From assembly GCF_021147775.1 (NCBI RefSeq), contig NZ_JAGTPK010000011.1, positions 124,001 to 188,000 of the forward strand: a DNA stretch of 64,000 nt, written 5' to 3'. The DNA comes from Pseudomonas californiensis. Its GTDB lineage: Bacteria > Pseudomonadota > Gammaproteobacteria > Pseudomonadales > Pseudomonadaceae. Positions 36,126 to 45,514 of this stretch are shown in pieces. Position 1 is the stretch's first letter. Every line of letters begins with the position of its first letter. A program made the translations under genes and the position numbers. The notes below the pieces were generated by a model. The model was not told where the DNA came from and did not search any database. It was given only the letters and a program-made list of their open reading frames with translations.

Positions 36126-38897
36126 TCCTTGATCGACTGGCGACAGACACGCTGCAAACCCCCGTTGCAGGTCGTCGATCAATGTCGACAAGTCCTCCAG
36201 ACCGATGTGCAACCGCAGCACGCTGTTCAACGCCCTGTCCGCCGCACTGTCGCGATCACTGACGTCAGCCACGGTAATCAGGCTTTCGTAGCCACCCCAG
36301 GACGCGCCCAGACCGAACAGCTGCAACGCGCCGATGAAGCGCTCGGGCAATCCGGCGTCGCTATCCTTCAACTCAAACGACAACAGCCCGTTGCTGCCGG
36401 TGAAGTCTCGCCGCCACAGGGCGTGGTGCGGGTGTTCAGGCAGCGCTGGATGGAAGACACGATTGACCTGTGGATGGGCTGCCAGCCAGTGCGCCACCTC
36501 AAGCGCCTGTCGCTCATGGGTGTCCATGCGCGACGCCAGTGTGCGTGCGCCACGCAACACCAGCCACGCATCATCAGGGCTGACTGCGTTGCCAAACGTG
36601 TCGCTCATGCGTCCTAGTTGCGGCCAGACCGACTCATGGGTGCAGACACTGCCCATCACCACATCGCTGTGCCCACACAGGTACTTGGTCAGCGCCATGA
36701 TGGAAATGTCCGCGCCCAATGCCAGTGGCCTGTAGAGGTAGCCCGAGCCCCAGGTGTTGTCGACCGCCAGCAGGATACCGCGCGGCTTGCACAATGCGGC
36801 AATCGCTGGCAAATCGCACAGTTCATATAGCAACGAGCCCGGCACTTCGGCGTAGACCATGCGCGTATTGGCTTGCAGCTGAGCTTCCAGCCCTTGCCCA
36901 TCGGCGGCGTAATAGCTCACTTCGATCCCGAACGGCTGAAGAAACTCGCGAGCAAGCCGCCGGACCGGCGAGTAAACCGCGTCGGTCAGCAACACATGAT
37001 CACCGGGACGCAGGTACGCCAGAAAGGTTTGCGCCACGGCCGCAAGCCCAGTGCCAAACAGGCGTGTGCGGTAGCCACCTTCCAGCTCCGTGACCAGGTC
37101 TTCCAGGGCAAACGCGGTAGGGTTGCCCCGCGCGCCGTAACTCAGCAGCCGCTCGCTGTCCCGGCGTTTACGCACGTCGCGCATCTCACCGAGACTGTCG
37201 AACAACACCGTGCTCAGGCGCGTAACCGGCACGTTGACGCCTCGCGCCCCGCTACCTTTTGCGGTGCGCGCAGCGTGAACCAGACGCGTGCGAACCGGCG
37301 TCTGGCCGTTGTGCGCTGGGGTGGGCTGAAGCGGTTTGAAGCTGGCGATTTCCTGTTCGGTCATTTGTCCGAGAAGGCCGATTTCCCACGCCAGGTACTG
37401 ACGTGCGGCGTCCTTGTTGCCTGAATGCCGATCATGGGTGTAAAACAGAAAGTCGATGCAATCGGCATCCGGCAGGCTGCCATTGTCTTCCTGGACAGGC
37501 AGGCCTGCGGCTTGCCAGGCCTGAACCCCGCCTTCAAGCAGGCGAACCTGCTGTCGCTGGGCTATGGGCAATTCCTGAACGGCAAGCTGTGCGACCGCAG
37601 GGTCGTCGGCCACCAGCACCACCGGCCGGGTTTCCAGTGCCAGCGCCCCGGCCAGCTGCGAACGAATCGACTAGCGGGCGCCTTCGATGTGCGCCTTGCG
37701 GTAGCTCATGCTCGGGCGCAGATCAATCACGGCCACTGCGGCATCTTTCTGCGCATCGACCAACGCCTTAACACTGATCACCGGCAACGCAGGCAAAGGC
37801 TCTTCACCACAGGCTGGCAGCGACAGATCTGCGTTGATACCCTGAGCCAGCACACACGCATCGTGCCCGAGCTGTCTTAGCCAACCGGCAATAATCGGTG
37901 CCCGGATACCTTCGGCATCCAGCACCACCAGCCGGGCCTGACGCACACCCACGTAAAGATCGGTCGACTGCACCAACTGGCCGCCCGGCGTGTGCTGCGC
38001 GCCTGGCAGACTGCCCGCAGCAAACTCTTCAGTAGTGCGCACATCACACAGAAACAGGCTGCGATCCGGTTCGCTCGCCCAGCGTCGCACCTGTTCGGCA
38101 TCAACGGTTTGCACCTGAGCACGTTGGGCCAGGGCGTGCGCCGCTTCACGCTGGCGCCCATGATGGTCAGCCGACACCTGATCCGGGTAATGCCGGGCGC
38201 TGCCGTGCTCCAGTTGCAGGTCGGCCAGGTACCAGCCCTGAGTACCGTTCTCCAGGGCATATACCGGGTTTTTCACGCCCAGATCGATCAGTGTCTGCGC
38301 GCCGATAATGCTGCGGGTTCGGCCGGCGCAATTGACCACGATGGGCGTGCTTTCATCCCTGACCAGCTCCGGCAGGCGATAGCCCAGCTCGCCGTTGGGG
38401 CAGCAGACTGAACCGGGAATGGTCATCTTGCGGTATTCATCCAGCGGCCGGCCGTCGAGCACCAGCAATGGCTCGCCACGCGCCTGCCACTGCGCCAGTT
38501 CGGTCGCGCTCACATGCGGCGTGTGGCTGATCTGCTCGACCAGCTCACCGAACGCCTTTGACGGCACATGAACCCCGGCGAACAGCTGGCGACCCGAGGC
38601 CTGCCAGCCCTGCGCGCCACCTTCGAGAATGTACACGGTGCGATAGCCCAACGCCTTCAAACGTTGGGCTGCCCGTGGAGCGACATCACTGCCGTGTTCA
38701 TCGTAAATCACCAACCGCACGGCCGGGTTGGGTGCCAGTCGCCGGATATCCAGTTCGAGGCGACTGTAGGGCAGCGTCACCCCATGAAACAGATGCGCTT
38801 CGCCGTACTGGCCATGCTCACGAACGTCGAACAGGGCGATTTCCTGTCCGTCGAACAGCCATTGTTGAAGGGTATCTGCGCTGATGGTCTGGCTCAT
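36123..38897 (-). pseudogene. Four-rhodanese/cystathionine beta-lyase fusion interrupted by an amber codon
   Basis: One continuous frame of 924 codons encodes four rhodanese domains (about residues 1-110, 128-235, 260-360 and 372-480), a linker, and a PLP-dependent Cys/Met-metabolism lyase (about 530-924). Only the second rhodanese domain keeps a cysteine loop (VVNCAGRTRS, Cys190); the matching loops in domains 1 and 3 start with Asp (YDEHGSD, LDAEGIR). The lyase has the PLP lysine in LTKYLCGHSDVVMG and the segment LLSYGARGNPTAFALEDLV. A TAG at 37671-37673 (codon 409) lies in the fourth rhodanese domain just after KAHIEGAR, where the family has Trp (AR-W-xIR), so TGG to TAG is likely. No other stop or frameshift occurs. 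Confidence 0.85.
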
Positions 38898-38976
38898 GAG
38901 GGGCTCAGTGAATTGAAGGGATCAAGGCGATGGCCGACGCCCGCCGTTGCACATGCGCAACGATTGCGCCGACGCT

Positions 38977-39570
38977 TCAGTAGGCGCGGATCGAAGGCAC
39001 CATCTGTGAGGCGTTGTAATTGAGTACGCGCCCGTCCGGGTTGACCCCGAAACGGCGGTTGAGCGATTCCAGCGGACGGCCATACAGGTGGAAATGCAAG
39101 GTGGGCTGCTCACCTTCGACCTTGATGCCATGCAGGTCATCGCCGAGAAAACTGATCGGCGTGCCGGGCTGAACCACCACTTCCTGCTCCAGTTCCAGTC
39201 GGGCAAACGCCGGATCACTGCCGTCATCGGTGCGCGCCCAGACATAGTTGATTTCCTGCCCCTGCACCGCGACGATCACCGCCCAGGTTTCATGGTTGTG
39301 CGGCACCGTGCTTTTGCCGGGCAGCAGCGAGTTCATGTACAGCGTCGGGGTCTCGCCATCGTCGTTCAGGCGATAACGGAACGCAGTGTCGCCCTCGCCT
39401 GGCACCGGAGCCGGAAACTCGGCGAAGTTGAACAGGTCATGCCGCTCGGCCAGCGTTTCGAGCAGCGCAACGATTTCCTGCAGGGCCGCACGGTCTAAGC
39501 CGCGCTGGTGGATCACTCGCACTTCTTGCAGAAATGCTTCGATGGCCTGGGTTCGGTCAGAAAGGCTCAT
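38977..39570 (-). CDS. Cysteine/thiol dioxygenase-like cupin protein
   Basis: This 197-residue cupin protein resembles thiol dioxygenases, which use iron and oxygen to convert thiols to sulfinates. It has PGKSTVPHNHETWAVIVAVQ with two metal histidines, and DDLHGIKVEGEQPTLHFHLY with the third and a possible extra pair. The N-terminal helix region (VRVIHQRGLDRAALQEIV) fits the cysteine dioxygenase type. The operon context (sulfurtransferase and lyase downstream, amino-acid transporter upstream) supports a thiol substrate such as cysteine or a mercapto acid; which one is unknown. Confidence 0.75.
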   Translation of the reverse strand: MSLSDRTQAIEAFLQEVRVIHQRGLDRAALQEIVALLETLAERHDLFNFAEFPAPVPGEGDTAFRYRLNDDGETPTLYMNSLLPGKSTVPHNHETWAVIVAVQGQEINYVWARTDDGSDPAFARLELEQEVVVQPGTPISFLGDDLHGIKVEGEQPTLHFHLYGRPLESLNRRFGVNPDGRVLNYNASQMVPSIRAY

Positions 39571-39644
39571 TCAGTTACTCCCGGTTTCTTTCGGTTGGCG
39601 GTCGCGCACGTCATTCAAGGCGTAGGCGGTCTTGTCGCAAAGGC

Positions 39645-40481
39645 TTAAACGGACAGGCTGTAGCGGCTGATATTGCTCAGCAGGAATGGGTCACCCGCCC
39701 TCGAACGTCGACGTCCGGAATCCCCCAGCGCGTGGTGCAGAAACTGGGCAGTGCGCTCACTGATAGGGCGCTGGAAGATTTGCTCGGCGCTGCCGTGCTC
39801 GACAATCAGACCGTCTTCAGTGAAATACACCAGGTCACTGATCTCTTCGGCAAACCGCATCTCGTGGGTCACCAATACGCAGGTCATGCCCTCCTCAGTC
39901 AGCTCGCGGATCACCGCCAGCACTTCATCCACGGTTTCCGGGTCCAGCGCGGAGGTCACTTCATCGAACAGGATCAGTTCCGGACGCATGGTCAACGCGC
40001 GCGCGATGGCCACGCGTTGCTGCTGCCCCCCGGACAGTTGCCCTGGGTATGCATCCGCCTTGTGCTCCATACGCACCTTGGCCAGCAGCGCCCTCGCCTG
40101 CTTCTCGGCCTCGCCGCGCTCCAGGCCCAGTACCTTGCGCGGTGCGATCACCAGATTTTCCAGCACTGACAAATGCGGGAACAGGTTGTACTGCTGAAAC
40201 ACAAAACCGACGCGCTTGCGCAACTCGACGTGCTCGGCCTCACGGCTCAGCGTATCAACGCGTGTGTCACCTACCCGGATGCTGCCGCGCTGCGCTTTCA
40301 GCAGGCCGGTGATGCAACGCAGGATGGTCGATTTACCCGAGCCGGACGGTCCGATGATCGACACTGCCTGGCCGCGTCGCACATCAAGGTCGATGCCCTT
40401 GAGCACCCGATTGCTGCCGAATGACAGGTGCAGATCACGCAGGCTGACCAGCGGCTCGGCGACAGGATCAAAGGAAGGCAT
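39645..40481 (-). CDS. Amino acid ABC transporter ATP-binding protein
   Basis: This 278-residue ATPase of the polar-amino-acid type has Walker A GPSGSGKSTILRCI, Q-loop VFQQYNLFPHLSV, signature LSGGQQQRVAIARAL, Walker B LILFDEVTSALD and the switch histidine in LVTHEMRFAEE. Its start overlaps the stop end of the second permease gene by 14 bp. The C terminus (ISERTAQFLHHAL) is typical of GlnQ/HisP-like proteins. The position after two binding proteins and two permeases makes it the energising subunit of that importer. Confidence 0.9.
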   Translation of the reverse strand: MPSFDPVAEPLVSLRDLHLSFGSNRVLKGIDLDVRRGQAVSIIGPSGSGKSTILRCITGLLKAQRGSIRVGDTRVDTLSREAEHVELRKRVGFVFQQYNLFPHLSVLENLVIAPRKVLGLERGEAEKQARALLAKVRMEHKADAYPGQLSGGQQQRVAIARALTMRPELILFDEVTSALDPETVDEVLAVIRELTEEGMTCVLVTHEMRFAEEISDLVYFTEDGLIVEHGSAEQIFQRPISERTAQFLHHALGDSGRRRSRAGDPFLLSNISRYSLSV

Positions 40482-41256
40482 AACGTCGCTCCAGGTAGTG
40501 GGTCAAGCGGGAGATGGGGTAGCAATAGGCGAAAAACAGCACCAGCAGGCTCAGGTAGACGAGGACCGTGAAGCCGGTCTGGTTGACGGTATTGCTGGCC
40601 ATTTGCGCGGTGTCGATCACGTCATGCACGCCCACCAGCGAAGCCAGCGCAGTGCCCATGGTGATCACCGCATACAAGTTCATCCAGGGCGGCAACATGC
40701 GCTTGAGGCACTGCGGCAGGATGATCGAACGGAAGATCTGCCCGCGCGTGAACGCCAGCGAACGTGCAGCCTCCCATTGCGCGCTGGGGATCGACGCCAC
40801 GGCGCCGCGAAAGATCTCGGCCACATTGGCGCTGGCTGGCAATGCCAGGCCGATGGTGACTTTGACCCAGTCCGGAAAGGAGATGTAGCTGCCCGCAATC
40901 CTGATCTCGAACGGAAACACGTACGTCGAAAAGTAGATCAGCACCAGCCACGGCGCATTGCGAAACACCTGCACCCAGATCCGTGCCGGCAAACGCAGAA
41001 TCCGAAACGGCGAAAGCCCCAGCGCGCCCAGGATCAGACCGAAGCAAGAGCCCAGGCCAATCGCGACCAGACTGATCAAGATGTTCTTGCCGAACCCTGC
41101 GGCCAGTGCGGGTGACCACTGCATCAAAGCACTGAACGCCGGACTGTTTGCGGCCCAGTACACCAGCACGAATACCACCGGCAGCGCAGCCGCCCCCAAC
41201 AACAAATGACGTCGTGGCCAGGCGACTGGCGCTGCGACCGAAGAATCAATGTCCAT
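40468..41256 (-). CDS. Amino acid ABC transporter permease (second subunit)
   Basis: This 262-residue HisM-type permease begins with a hydrophobic segment (LLLGAAALPVVFVLVYWA) and has about five further helices. The EAA loop region is SIPSAQWEAARSLAFTRGQIFRSIILPQ, quoted in part. It overlaps the first permease gene by 11 bp and the ATPase gene by 14 bp, indicating tight coupling. It should form a heterodimer with the next-listed permease in the inner membrane. Confidence 0.88.
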   Translation of the reverse strand: MDIDSSVAAPVAWPRRHLLLGAAALPVVFVLVYWAANSPAFSALMQWSPALAAGFGKNILISLVAIGLGSCFGLILGALGLSPFRILRLPARIWVQVFRNAPWLVLIYFSTYVFPFEIRIAGSYISFPDWVKVTIGLALPASANVAEIFRGAVASIPSAQWEAARSLAFTRGQIFRSIILPQCLKRMLPPWMNLYAVITMGTALASLVGVHDVIDTAQMASNTVNQTGFTVLVYLSLLVLFFAYCYPISRLTHYLERRYAFL

Positions 41257-41980
41257 AGCCGGGCATCCTCAAGCGGGTTTCCAGGGCGCGCCCTGCGCAA
41301 TTGACCGCAAAGCTGAGCAGCCCGAAGAAGCTCAGGATCAGAATCATCAGTTCCAGCACATTGTCGCTCTGGGTCCAGATCATGATCGAGGCGTAAGTGA
41401 TATCACCCACCGCGATGGCCGAGGCCACTGCCGTCATCTTCACCAGATCGATCAGGTTGTTGACCAGTGACGGCAAGGCAAAACGCAGCGCCAGGGGCAA
41501 CTGCACGTTCCACAACAACTGTCGGCTGTTGAACGCCAGCGAGCTGGCCGCTTCCAGCGTCACGGCGGGTACGGCTTCGATACCGGCACGCAAGGCTTCG
41601 GCGTGGAATGCGCCCTTGTGCAGGGAAATCACAATCACCACCCAGGCGAACGGGGTCAACGGGTTGGCGGCACCGACGGCCTGGGTCAGCAACATGTTAA
41701 GCACCAGAAACGCGCAATACAGCTGCACCAGTGTCGGCGTGTTCCGGGTCACTTCGATGAAAATCCGCGACGGGGTCGCCAGCCACGGCTTGCCCGAGGT
41801 CAGCATTGACGCCAGAACAACCCCGACCAGCAGGCTGCCGATCCCTGTGAACAGGCACAGCCACACGGTGGTCAGCGCGCCATCGAGCATCGTGCCGCGC
41901 TGATAGGCATCGAGCAGAAAGGCATAGTTCAGGCCGAGGTCAGCGGTCCAGCGCACGAACACTTCAAGCCAATGGCTCAT
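41246..41980 (-). CDS. Amino acid ABC transporter permease (first subunit)
   Basis: This 244-residue permease has the family EAA-loop segment AVPAVTLEAASSLAFNSRQ and the typical RNTPTLVQLYCAFLV motif of polar amino acid permeases. It overlaps the aminotransferase gene by four bases (ATGA) at its start and the second permease gene by 11 at its end. The two membrane subunits and the ATPase make one importer with one or both binding proteins upstream. Confidence 0.88.
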   Translation of the reverse strand: MSHWLEVFVRWTADLGLNYAFLLDAYQRGTMLDGALTTVWLCLFTGIGSLLVGVVLASMLTSGKPWLATPSRIFIEVTRNTPTLVQLYCAFLVLNMLLTQAVGAANPLTPFAWVVIVISLHKGAFHAEALRAGIEAVPAVTLEAASSLAFNSRQLLWNVQLPLALRFALPSLVNNLIDLVKMTAVASAIAVGDITYASIMIWTQSDNVLELMILILSFFGLLSFAVNCAGRALETRLRMPGYGH

Positions 41981-43194
41981 GACGCGTCTCCTTCATGCAG
42001 TTGTGCGCAGGCCAGCGCAATACGCCGTCCAGCTTCGCGGACCGTTTCAGTCGCCGTCGCGATGGACAGGCGAAACCACGGCGACAGGCCATAGGCACTG
42101 CCCACCACACTGGCCACCCCACACTCCAGCAGCCAGGCGACCACATCGGCGTCGCTGTCCAGACGCTGGCCGTCCAGCCGACGACGTCCCAAAAGCCCCG
42201 CGCAACGCACAAATACAAATAAGCCGCCGTGCGGCATCAGCACTTCAAGCCCAGAGACCTGACTGAGTGATTCAACCAGCAGATCACGCCGCAACCGATA
42301 GGCCGCCACCTGCCCGGGCAGAAAATCCAGACCTCCCTCGAAGGCTGCCAGCGCAGCGGCCTGGCCAATGGACGATGCACCGGATGTCGACTGCGATTGC
42401 ACCACCGCCATCGCATCGACCAGGCGTTTCGGCCCGGCCGCCACACCGATGCGCCAGCCAGTCATGGCGTAGGTCTTCGACACACCGCCTACCCACAGGC
42501 AACGCGGCTGAAGGTCCGGGGCAACATTCAGAAGACTCAGCGGCACTTGCCCATCGAAACGAATGTGTTCGTACAGTTCATCCAGCAAAATCAGCACCTG
42601 CGGATGGCGTCGTAATACGTCGGCCAGCGCCAGCAACTCGGCTTCGCTGTACACCGCGCCGCTGGGGTTGCCGGGGCTGTTAAGAATCAGCCAGCGAGTC
42701 CGCACATTGATGTGCTGCTCCAACTGCAGCGGGGTCAACTTGCAGCCCTGCTCCAGACCGCATTCGATCAATACCGGTTCGCCGCCGTTGAAACGCACAC
42801 TGTCTGGAAATGAAGGCCAATACGGCGCTGGCACCAGCACCTCGTCCCCATCGTTCAGGGTCGCGGCAAATACGTTGAAGATGATCTGCTTGGCGCCATT
42901 GGCAACCACGATCGAATCCAGCGAATAGTCCAGCCGGTTTTCCCATGCGAGCTTGCGTCGGACGGCCTCACGCACTGCGCGTACGCCGGGCGTCGGCGTA
43001 TATTTGGTATCACCCCGCTCGATGGCCGCGCAGGCCGCTGCCTTGATGTGTAACGGCGTATCGAAGTCGGGCTCGCCGGTGGTCAGGTCGAGAATGTCCA
43101 AGCCGGCTTCGCGCAATGCCGTTGCCTGCGACCTGGCCGCCGCGTTGGCAGATAGCGAGACCCGCTGCACGCGTTTTGAAAGAATGAAAGTCAT
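41977..43194 (-). CDS. PLP-dependent class I/II aminotransferase
   Basis: This 405-residue enzyme belongs to the aspartate aminotransferase-like class I family. Seen are the N-terminal ILDLTTGEPDFDTP, the PLP-contact residues in NSPGNPSGAVYSEAEL and LDELYEHIRFDG, and the Schiff-base lysine in GGVSKTYAMTGWRIG. The ATG at 43194 overlaps the stop of the FAD-oxidase gene (ATGA) and is chosen over a long open frame upstream. In context it would convert an imported amino acid to the 2-oxo acid; sulfur amino acids are a plausible substrate by neighbourhood. Confidence 0.87.
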   Translation of the reverse strand: MTFILSKRVQRVSLSANAAARSQATALREAGLDILDLTTGEPDFDTPLHIKAAACAAIERGDTKYTPTPGVRAVREAVRRKLAWENRLDYSLDSIVVANGAKQIIFNVFAATLNDGDEVLVPAPYWPSFPDSVRFNGGEPVLIECGLEQGCKLTPLQLEQHINVRTRWLILNSPGNPSGAVYSEAELLALADVLRRHPQVLILLDELYEHIRFDGQVPLSLLNVAPDLQPRCLWVGGVSKTYAMTGWRIGVAAGPKRLVDAMAVVQSQSTSGASSIGQAAALAAFEGGLDFLPGQVAAYRLRRDLLVESLSQVSGLEVLMPHGGLFVFVRCAGLLGRRRLDGQRLDSDADVVAWLLECGVASVVGSAYGLSPWFRLSIATATETVREAGRRIALACAQLHEGDAS

Positions 43195-44612
43195 GCCCGA
43201 GCCTCCAGCACTTTGCCAGGATTGAGCAGATTGAGCGGGTCCAGCACCTGCTTGATACGGCGCATCAGGTCCAGCTCTACCGGGCTTTTGTAGTGTGCCA
43301 GCATCTCCAGCTTGCGCTGACCGATGCCGTGCTCGGCGCTGATCGATCCGCCATGGGCATGCGCGCTGTCGTGCACGATCTGACTCAGCTCGGCATAACG
43401 GGCCATGTGCGCTTCGATACTGCAACCCAGCGGGTGCGCGACGTTGTAGTGCAAGTTGCCGTCGCCCAGATGGCCAAAGGTGAAGTTACGAACACCGGGG
43501 AAATGGTTCTGCAATAACGCGTCTGTCCGGGACACGAACTCAACCACACGGGAAATCGGCACGGAGATATCGTGCTTCATGTTTCGTCCATGGCGTTTCT
43601 GCGCGTCACTGAGGTTTTCGCGCAACAGCCAGAAGGCCGCGCTTTGGGCCAGGCTCTCGGCAATCAGCGCATCGGCCAGCAGACCGAACTCAAAGGCTTG
43701 CCCCAACACCGCTTCGAACGATGCCCGGGCGTGTTCATGGCTGTGGTTGTCAGACAGCTCCAGCAAGGCAAACCAGGACTGCGGTGCATCACGAAACGGC
43801 TGTGCACCGCCCGGGAACTGCTCGCGCAACAACGCCAGACAATCGGCACTCAACAATTCGAAGGCCGTCAGGCCTGCGCCAAAACCCGCCTTGGCATGGG
43901 ACAGAAAGCTGACCGCATCGCTCAGCGAATCGAAGGCCAGAAACGCGGTGGTGACGGCCTTTGGCAGTGGAAACAGTTTCAGCGTGGCGGCCGTGATGAT
44001 GCCCAGCGTACCTTCACTGCCGATGAACAGATCGCGCAGGTCATAACCGGTATTGTCCTTGCGCAGACCGCGCAACCCGTTCCAGATTTCGCCCTGGGCG
44101 GTGACCACTTCCAGCCCCAGCGTGAGCTCGCGCATATTGCCGTAGCGCAACACTGCATTGCCGCCTGCATTGGTGCCAAGGTTGCCACCGATGGTGCAGC
44201 TGCCCTGTGAACCCAAGGTCAACGGAAACAGGCGGTCCGCCTGACGCGCAATGTCCTGCACATGCTGCAACACGCATCCGGCTTCGACAGTCAGTGTGTC
44301 GTTGTCGACATCAACCTCGCGCACCCGGTTCATGCGGTCCAGCAGCACCAACACCGCCGTGCCATTCGCGTCTGGCGTCGCGGCGCCCATCAACCCGGTA
44401 TTGCCGCCTTGCACCACCACAGGTGCCGCATGTGCCGCACACAGCCGGACCACCGCTGCAACCTGCCCGGTATCGGCTGGGTGAACCACCGCCACCACCT
44501 GCCCGATGTAGCGCGCCTGCTTGTCGATCAAACGCTCACGCGATTCGTCAGCACGTTGCACGTGACGGTCGCCCAGCACGTTCTGCAACGCCTCGAACAG
44601 CTGCTCACTCAC
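43191..44612 (-). CDS. FAD-binding 2-hydroxyacid dehydrogenase (GlcD/D2HGDH-like)
   Basis: This 473-residue flavoprotein has an N-terminal FAD_binding_4 domain (VVVQGGNTGLMGAATPDANG, shown in full, near residue 75; TLGSQGSCTIGGNLGTNAGG) and a C-terminal FAD-oxidase domain (FTFGHLGDGNLHYNVAHP; SAEHGIGQRKLEML). Such enzymes oxidise 2-hydroxy acids, for example lactate, glycolate or 2-hydroxyglutarate, to 2-oxo acids. It overlaps the downstream aminotransferase by four bases and its own start overlaps the stop of the second binding-protein gene by four bases. A thio-analogue such as mercaptolactate is possible here, but this is speculation. Confidence 0.85.
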   Translation of the reverse strand: MSEQLFEALQNVLGDRHVQRADESRERLIDKQARYIGQVVAVVHPADTGQVAAVVRLCAAHAAPVVVQGGNTGLMGAATPDANGTAVLVLLDRMNRVREVDVDNDTLTVEAGCVLQHVQDIARQADRLFPLTLGSQGSCTIGGNLGTNAGGNAVLRYGNMRELTLGLEVVTAQGEIWNGLRGLRKDNTGYDLRDLFIGSEGTLGIITAATLKLFPLPKAVTTAFLAFDSLSDAVSFLSHAKAGFGAGLTAFELLSADCLALLREQFPGGAQPFRDAPQSWFALLELSDNHSHEHARASFEAVLGQAFEFGLLADALIAESLAQSAAFWLLRENLSDAQKRHGRNMKHDISVPISRVVEFVSRTDALLQNHFPGVRNFTFGHLGDGNLHYNVAHPLGCSIEAHMARYAELSQIVHDSAHAHGGSISAEHGIGQRKLEMLAHYKSPVELDLMRRIKQVLDPLNLLNPGKVLEARA

Positions 44613-45448
44613 GGTGCAACGGCCAGCGGTGCAGCGTTACGATATTTTTCGTGCAGCGCCAGCAGCGCAGACGACGGCGCCATTCCGGTACGGTTGCCCA
44701 ACTCGATCAACCAGGCACTGCGGTGCCAGTCGCGGACGATGGCATCCAGACGCGCCTGAAGATCAGACTCGCCCTTGCGCACCCAGATAACCGACGGCGA
44801 AGGGATCAGGTCGGTCGGTAACGGAAACTCGTAATCAGACCATTCGCCCTCACCCAGCAGGGTGCGCATGGTCGGGCTCACATGCACTGCCGCCACACAG
44901 CCATTGCCCCGCAACGACAACAGAGACTCCGACTGGCTGCGGAAGGCCTTGATCTGGGCGCCGTACACTTCCTGCAAGGGCTTGATGAGGTTGCTGCCCT
45001 GCGACACGCAAACCGGCTTGTCCTTGAGGTCTTCCCAGCGCGTAATGCCCGCGCCTTTGCGAACCAGTGCCGCGCCACCCACTTCTTCGTACGGGGTCGG
45101 CACGTAGTCGAGGATCTGCGCACGCTCTTCGGTGAGCTGCATGTTGGCGATCAACAGGTCGACCTTGCCCTGCTGCAGAAACTGCACGCGGTTGGGCGCC
45201 AGTACCGACACCGTTTCTGCATCGACATTCAGGCGTTTGGCGATCTCTTTCGCGAGCTCGACGTTATAGCCCTGATGCTCACCGGTTGCCGGGTCAATGG
45301 TGCCGAATGGCGGGCCGCTGAGCATCACGCCGACGCTGACCTTGTGTCGCTCGCTGATCCTGTCCAGTGTCGCGTCGGCCTGGGCAAAACCGGCACACAG
45401 GATCAGCCCTAGTGCGGTCAGTGTCTTGATCGATAACATACGGTTCAT
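44609..45448 (-). CDS. Amino acid ABC transporter substrate-binding protein (second copy)
   Basis: This 279-residue family 3 periplasmic binding protein has a signal peptide (LTALGLILCAGFAQA) and DATLDRISERHKVSVGVML, NRVQFLQQGKVDLLIANM and TRWEDLKDKPVCVSQGSN. It is clearly paralogous to the next protein upstream in the operon, with long shared segments. The ATG at 45448 has AAGGA ten bases upstream. The stop overlaps the FAD-enzyme start by four bases. Confidence 0.85.
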   Translation of the reverse strand: MNRMLSIKTLTALGLILCAGFAQADATLDRISERHKVSVGVMLSGPPFGTIDPATGEHQGYNVELAKEIAKRLNVDAETVSVLAPNRVQFLQQGKVDLLIANMQLTEERAQILDYVPTPYEEVGGAALVRKGAGITRWEDLKDKPVCVSQGSNLIKPLQEVYGAQIKAFRSQSESLLSLRGNGCVAAVHVSPTMRTLLGEGEWSDYEFPLPTDLIPSPSVIWVRKGESDLQARLDAIVRDWHRSAWLIELGNRTGMAPSSALLALHEKYRNAAPLAVAP

Positions 45449-45514
45449 GAGGGTCTTCCTTGAGGGCCGACACACTGCGCGTCGGCCAGGGAATTGAAGG
45501 CGTGGGCGCGACGA

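Noticed and set aside
16202..37673. Genome-wide amber suppression as an explanation of two in-frame TAG codons
   Set aside because: Ordinary genes in the window, such as the MBL hydrolase, end in TAG at the proper place, and the two ambers are single-codon changes, so mutation or sequencing error is simpler.
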